Source: an uncultured Eubacteriales bacterium (lineage in GTDB: Bacteria; Bacillota; Clostridia; Christensenellales; CAG-138). From it: a DNA stretch of 26,224 nucleotides. The position numbers and the translations under genes are program-made. Under the pieces are notes generated by a model. The model saw nothing but the letters and a program-made list of their open reading frames with translations, did not search any database and was not told the origin of the DNA. The DNA is taken from contig URFJ01000012.1 in the NCBI GenBank assembly GCA_900547135.1, forward strand, positions 1-26,224, in the 5' to 3' direction. This document shows, piece by piece, positions 23,651 to 26,224 of the stretch. How positions within the stretch are numbered: position 1 is the first letter of the stretch; the number at the start of each line of letters is the position of its first letter.

Positions 23651-26224
23651 TTAGTCCATCGGAACCGGGAAGGTCTCAAGGCCGGTTACAAAACGTGCAA
23701 TCAGCGTTGCGTCGCTTATTCCAACGCTGCCGTCGCAGTTTACATCAGCCAGGAGCTCCTGCAGCTCGCTCAGGGCTTCCATTCCTACAACGCCGCGTAT
23801 CAGCATCGTCGCGTCTGTGATGTTGATCGTTCCGTCGTTGTTTACATCGCCCAGGATGCCATAGACCGCGTTTACCGTCATGTTTTCATATACGCTTGAG
23901 AAATCCTTGTCCCAACCGCAGAATACATGGTAGTATCCAGTCTCTTCGTCATAAATGTAGCGGGCCATTTCAGGCGCCTCGGCCGCTCCGCCTACAGGTA
24001 CTGTTACCTCGGCTATGATCTCGCCGTTGTACATGAAGGTTACGGTGTAGCCGTTTACTACATTGATCGCGCCCGCTATCGCGTCTACATCATCTACAGC
24101 TACGTTTGTCGTCGTTCCGTCGATGATCGCCGCCGCGCTTATTACCTCTACAGGTATAGCGTATTCGCCGTCTTCACAGTTGCCTGCTACAGCGAACTCA
24201 AGGATGATGGCTTCGCCTTCATAGTTGCCTTCGTAGTTCATCATCGCTATCGTCAGCTCGCCTGCCGTCAGGTCGTTTACCGTTACAAACGCGCCCACTA
24301 CAGGGTTCGTGTATCCTACGTAGGTGAACAGGTCTGCGTCGTAGCTCAGCTCGAATGCCGCTGCCGCCAGGCCGTCTACCGTTACCGGTACGCGTACCGT
24401 GCTGCCCGCGTTCGTTTCTACTGTGCCAACTTCAATCTCGTAGTCAGCCGGCGGTGTCGGTATTTCACCAGGTATCGTGAACATACCCAGAAGCTCGCTG
24501 TTGCTTCCGCCGATCGGGCCGCTGCCTATGCGCGTGCCTTCGCCCGTCTCAAGGTTTACCTCTACGAGGCCGTTGCTTGAGTTGTCGCAATACTGCGCCC
24601 ACAGCATCTGATCGTTGTTGTGATCATATGTCATGGTCTGTACGTAGTTGATCGGGAAGCCCGTCGCTCCTATTGATTCGCACTCCGCCGTTTCAAGGTT
24701 GATCGTGTGCAGGTAGCTGTTGTTTATCTGGTTGCCAGGGGCGAACGAGATGCCGTATGCTTCGCCTTCGGTTGTGATTCCCAGGGTCATGATAGCGGCA
24801 ACCGCCGTGTCTTCAAGCGAGCCAACCAGCGTCAGCGCGCCTGTTCCCATATCTACCGTGTACAGCGACCTCGGACCCTGCTGATTCTGAGACGTGCCGA
24901 TCGCGTACATCGTATCAGTTGCGTAGTTGTACGCCATGTCTACGATGATTTCGCCGATTGTGCCGGCTACATTCAGGTTGCCCATGTTGTCCAGCGTCGT
25001 TGTGAAGTAGCGTCCGTCGTTCGTGTAGCCGTATACTGTGCCGTCTACATATTCCGCCGCGAATACATCCGATCCAGGCGCGCCTATCGGCGTTGTCATT
25101 GACGGGTCTTCGCTGCTGAACGCTATCCAGTTGCCCGAAAGCGCATTGTACGCATACAGGTTAGCTTCCGGTACTTCGGGTGCTTCGCCTACATATACGT
25201 CGTCCAGGTACGCTTCATCGTTATTGCTGTTTACGCTGCCGTCCTTCGTGTAGCTCCACGTGAAGGTATACGTGCCAGCGCCAGGAGCTACGTAATAGAA
25301 CTGTGTCCAGTCTACTACGCCGCTTATGTTGCGTACTTCTGTTCCGTTTACTGAGAAGATCAGCTTATCATAATTGGTTTCGCTGCTCGTTGACCAGTCG
25401 AAGTACAGCGCTTCGCCGTCCGCCAGTTCTACAGTTGTAGTTACCGTTGAGGAGGAGCTCGTTATGCCCGCGTTGCCGGATACGGCGTAGTTATCCCTTA
25501 CTTCCCACGGATACGTCGCGTCGTTCGTGAAGGTCAGCGTGCCGCCATCTATGTTCAGCGCTTCGTCCAGATCGCCTGGTATTACAGGCGTCGGCGTTAC
25601 AGGCGGTGCTGTCGGCGTCGGCGGTACTTCGCCGCTTGCCTTGTACAGCTTGATCTCCAGATAGTCTTCATCGCCGTATACCCACAGGTCAAACGCCGGA
25701 TGGTCTATGTCGGACGCCGTGTTGGCGTAGGACAGATGATCCCACTGGCCCGCGTTCGGCGCGTCCGTCCTCATGTTGCCGTTACCGTCCCAGTTCCAGT
25801 TGTAGGACGCGCTGTCGGCAAGACCCAGCCACGCGTAACCGTTATGCTCAACTACTTCGCAATACCTTCCATTGCCTACGCTCTGGATTGTGCCCGCGGT
25901 TTCACTTGAGAATGTCCACAGGTGTGCATTGCTGTAGCCGCCTACGATGACGTTACCGCTCATCTGTGCGGGATCGCCCAACAGACGGATGCTGTTGTCG
26001 GAATCAAGGACGTTGCTCATCATCATGATCTGGCCATTGTAATTAACCGCTATGATGTACTCTTCGCCAGGGATGATTTCATTCGTCTCTACAAAGCCGT
26101 CTCCAGGAGTCGGCGTTACAGGCGGTGTCGGCGTTACAGGCGGTGTGTCGCCTTCGCCGCTTACCACTACGTTATCAAGGATGAGTATGTACATATCGCT
26201 TACGTTATGGTGACGGAAAGCAAT
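23651..26224 (-). CDS. Large secreted cohesin-like/dockerin protein, 5' end outside window
   Basis: 857 residues are visible; the frame stays open to the right edge, so the ATG at 26194 is internal. In order: the end of a beta-sandwich of choice-of-anchor-J type (AFRHHNVSDMYILILDNVVV); a Pro/Thr linker; a domain of about 160 residues rich in Trp and Asn (about 26090-25630); a second Pro/Thr linker; another choice-of-anchor-J-like domain (about 25580-25190, ending AYLDDVYVG); a beta-propeller-like stretch (about 25162-24467, repeats such as SLYTVDMGTGALTLVGSL and LHTINLETAECESIG); a cohesin-like domain (24442-24059); an InlB-like domain (about 24045-23855); and a type I dockerin (23851-23675) with loops DVNNDGTINITD and DVNCDGSVGISD. 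The last three modules match the tail of the 9659-12652 protein in order. No enzyme domain is visible. A strong terminator follows. Confidence 0.82.
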   Translation of the reverse strand: MAFRHHNVSDMYILILDNVVVSGEGDTPPVTPTPPVTPTPGDGFVETNEIIPGEEYIIAVNYNGQIMMMSNVLDSDNSIRLLGDPAQMSGNVIVGGYSNAHLWTFSSETAGTIQSVGNGRYCEVVEHNGYAWLGLADSASYNWNWDGNGNMRTDAPNAGQWDHLSYANTASDIDHPAFDLWVYGDEDYLEIKLYKASGEVPPTPTAPPVTPTPVIPGDLDEALNIDGGTLTFTNDATYPWEVRDNYAVSGNAGITSSSSTVTTTVELADGEALYFDWSTSSETNYDKLIFSVNGTEVRNISGVVDWTQFYYVAPGAGTYTFTWSYTKDGSVNSNNDEAYLDDVYVGEAPEVPEANLYAYNALSGNWIAFSSEDPSMTTPIGAPGSDVFAAEYVDGTVYGYTNDGRYFTTTLDNMGNLNVAGTIGEIIVDMAYNYATDTMYAIGTSQNQQGPRSLYTVDMGTGALTLVGSLEDTAVAAIMTLGITTEGEAYGISFAPGNQINNSYLHTINLETAECESIGATGFPINYVQTMTYDHNNDQMLWAQYCDNSSNGLVEVNLETGEGTRIGSGPIGGSNSELLGMFTIPGEIPTPPADYEIEVGTVETNAGSTVRVPVTVDGLAAAAFELSYDADLFTYVGYTNPVVGAFVTVNDLTAGELTIAMMNYEGNYEGEAIILEFAVAGNCEDGEYAIPVEVISAAAIIDGTTTNVAVDDVDAIAGAINVVNGYTVTFMYNGEIIAEVTVPVGGAAEAPEMARYIYDEETGYYHVFCGWDKDFSSVYENMTVNAVYGILGDVNNDGTINITDATMLIRGVVGMEALSELQELLADVNCDGSVGISDATLIARFVTGLETFPVPMD
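26109..26144. repeat. Tandem 18-bp repeat encoding a Pro/Thr linker
   Basis: GTCGGCGTTACAGGCGGT occurs twice back to back (26109-26126 and 26127-26144), encoding PPVTPT units of the linker on the minus strand. A third identical copy is at 25590-25607, in the next linker of the same gene. Identity at the DNA level suggests recent copying or slippage-prone sequence. Confidence 0.75.

Noticed and set aside
23927..24580. 217-codon open frame on the plus strand
   Set aside because: It is antisense to the cohesin-like/propeller region of the dockerin protein; its Arg/Tyr/Val-rich composition is an artefact of the complementary codons.
26194..26194. ATG at 26194 as the start of the large dockerin protein
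   Set aside because: The frame stays open to the window edge, and the upstream residues (AFRHHNVSD) continue a recognisable beta-sandwich, so the true start lies outside.
9659..26224. Classical cellulosome gene cluster
   Set aside because: Cohesin-like and dockerin modules are present, but no glycoside hydrolase, esterase, lyase or carbohydrate-binding module is visible, so plant-polymer degradation is not supported here.
1..26224. CRISPR arrays, tRNAs, rRNAs, insertion sequences, attachment sites
   Set aside because: I looked for regularly spaced repeats, cloverleaf-like segments, transposase motifs and flanking inverted repeats and found none I could support.

Overview
The window looks like chromosomal DNA of a Gram-positive anaerobe, most likely an uncultured member of the Bacillota (class Clostridia). 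The grounds are strong AGGAGG-type ribosome binding sites, sigma-A-type promoters, classic stem/poly-U terminators, and a gene set typical of that group: CotH with a VTC-domain partner, YugP peptidase, high-molecular-weight rubredoxin, a complete citrate lyase cluster, and cohesin/dockerin/InlB-repeat surface proteins. I see no rRNA, tRNA, CRISPR array, insertion sequence or phage gene.

Layout. 1-3.4 kb (minus): a cotH-like kinase gene with lamin-tail domains, followed 12 bp later by a VTC-domain gene that runs off the left edge. 3.6-6.4 kb (plus): clpB, behind a near-consensus promoter and a leader of about 195 nt with a strong hairpin. 6.6-8.0 kb (plus): yugP-like peptidase and high-molecular-weight rubredoxin, probably one transcript. 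8.1-9.4 kb (minus): a sugar-nucleotide-type nucleotidyltransferase and a lone feoA. 9.7-12.7 kb (minus): a 997-residue secreted protein with two LRR/InlB-like/cohesin-like modules and a C-terminal dockerin. 13.1-15.4 kb (plus): a YbhJ-type aconitase-family hydratase. 15.6-16.4 kb (minus): a 52-residue membrane protein too short for most gene callers, and a DUF1877 protein. 16.8-21.9 kb (plus): citD-citE-citF-citC-citXG, encoding the three citrate lyase subunits, the activating ligase and a fused enzyme for making and attaching the prosthetic group. 22.0-26.2 kb (minus): a membrane-anchored cohesin-like/InlB-repeat protein, and upstream of it a large cohesin-like/dockerin protein that runs off the right edge.

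How the parts may work together. The citrate lyase genes suffice to make active enzyme that splits citrate to acetate and oxaloacetate. No citrate transporter or CitAB-type regulator is in the window, and the nearby YbhJ-type hydratase suggests a link to aconitate or isocitrate. The cit promoter is followed at +1 by two overlapping perfect dyads that share an arm, a likely control element.

The most unusual content is the set of three cohesin-like surface proteins. Two carry both cohesin-like and dockerin modules on one chain, sharing a cohesin / InlB-like / dockerin tail. The third has a cohesin-like module and a C-terminal membrane anchor but no dockerin. This would allow a surface-tethered, possibly chain-forming assembly built from LRR and beta-sandwich/propeller modules instead of carbohydrate-degrading enzymes. 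That reading is inference; the module assignments rest on sequence patterns read by eye.
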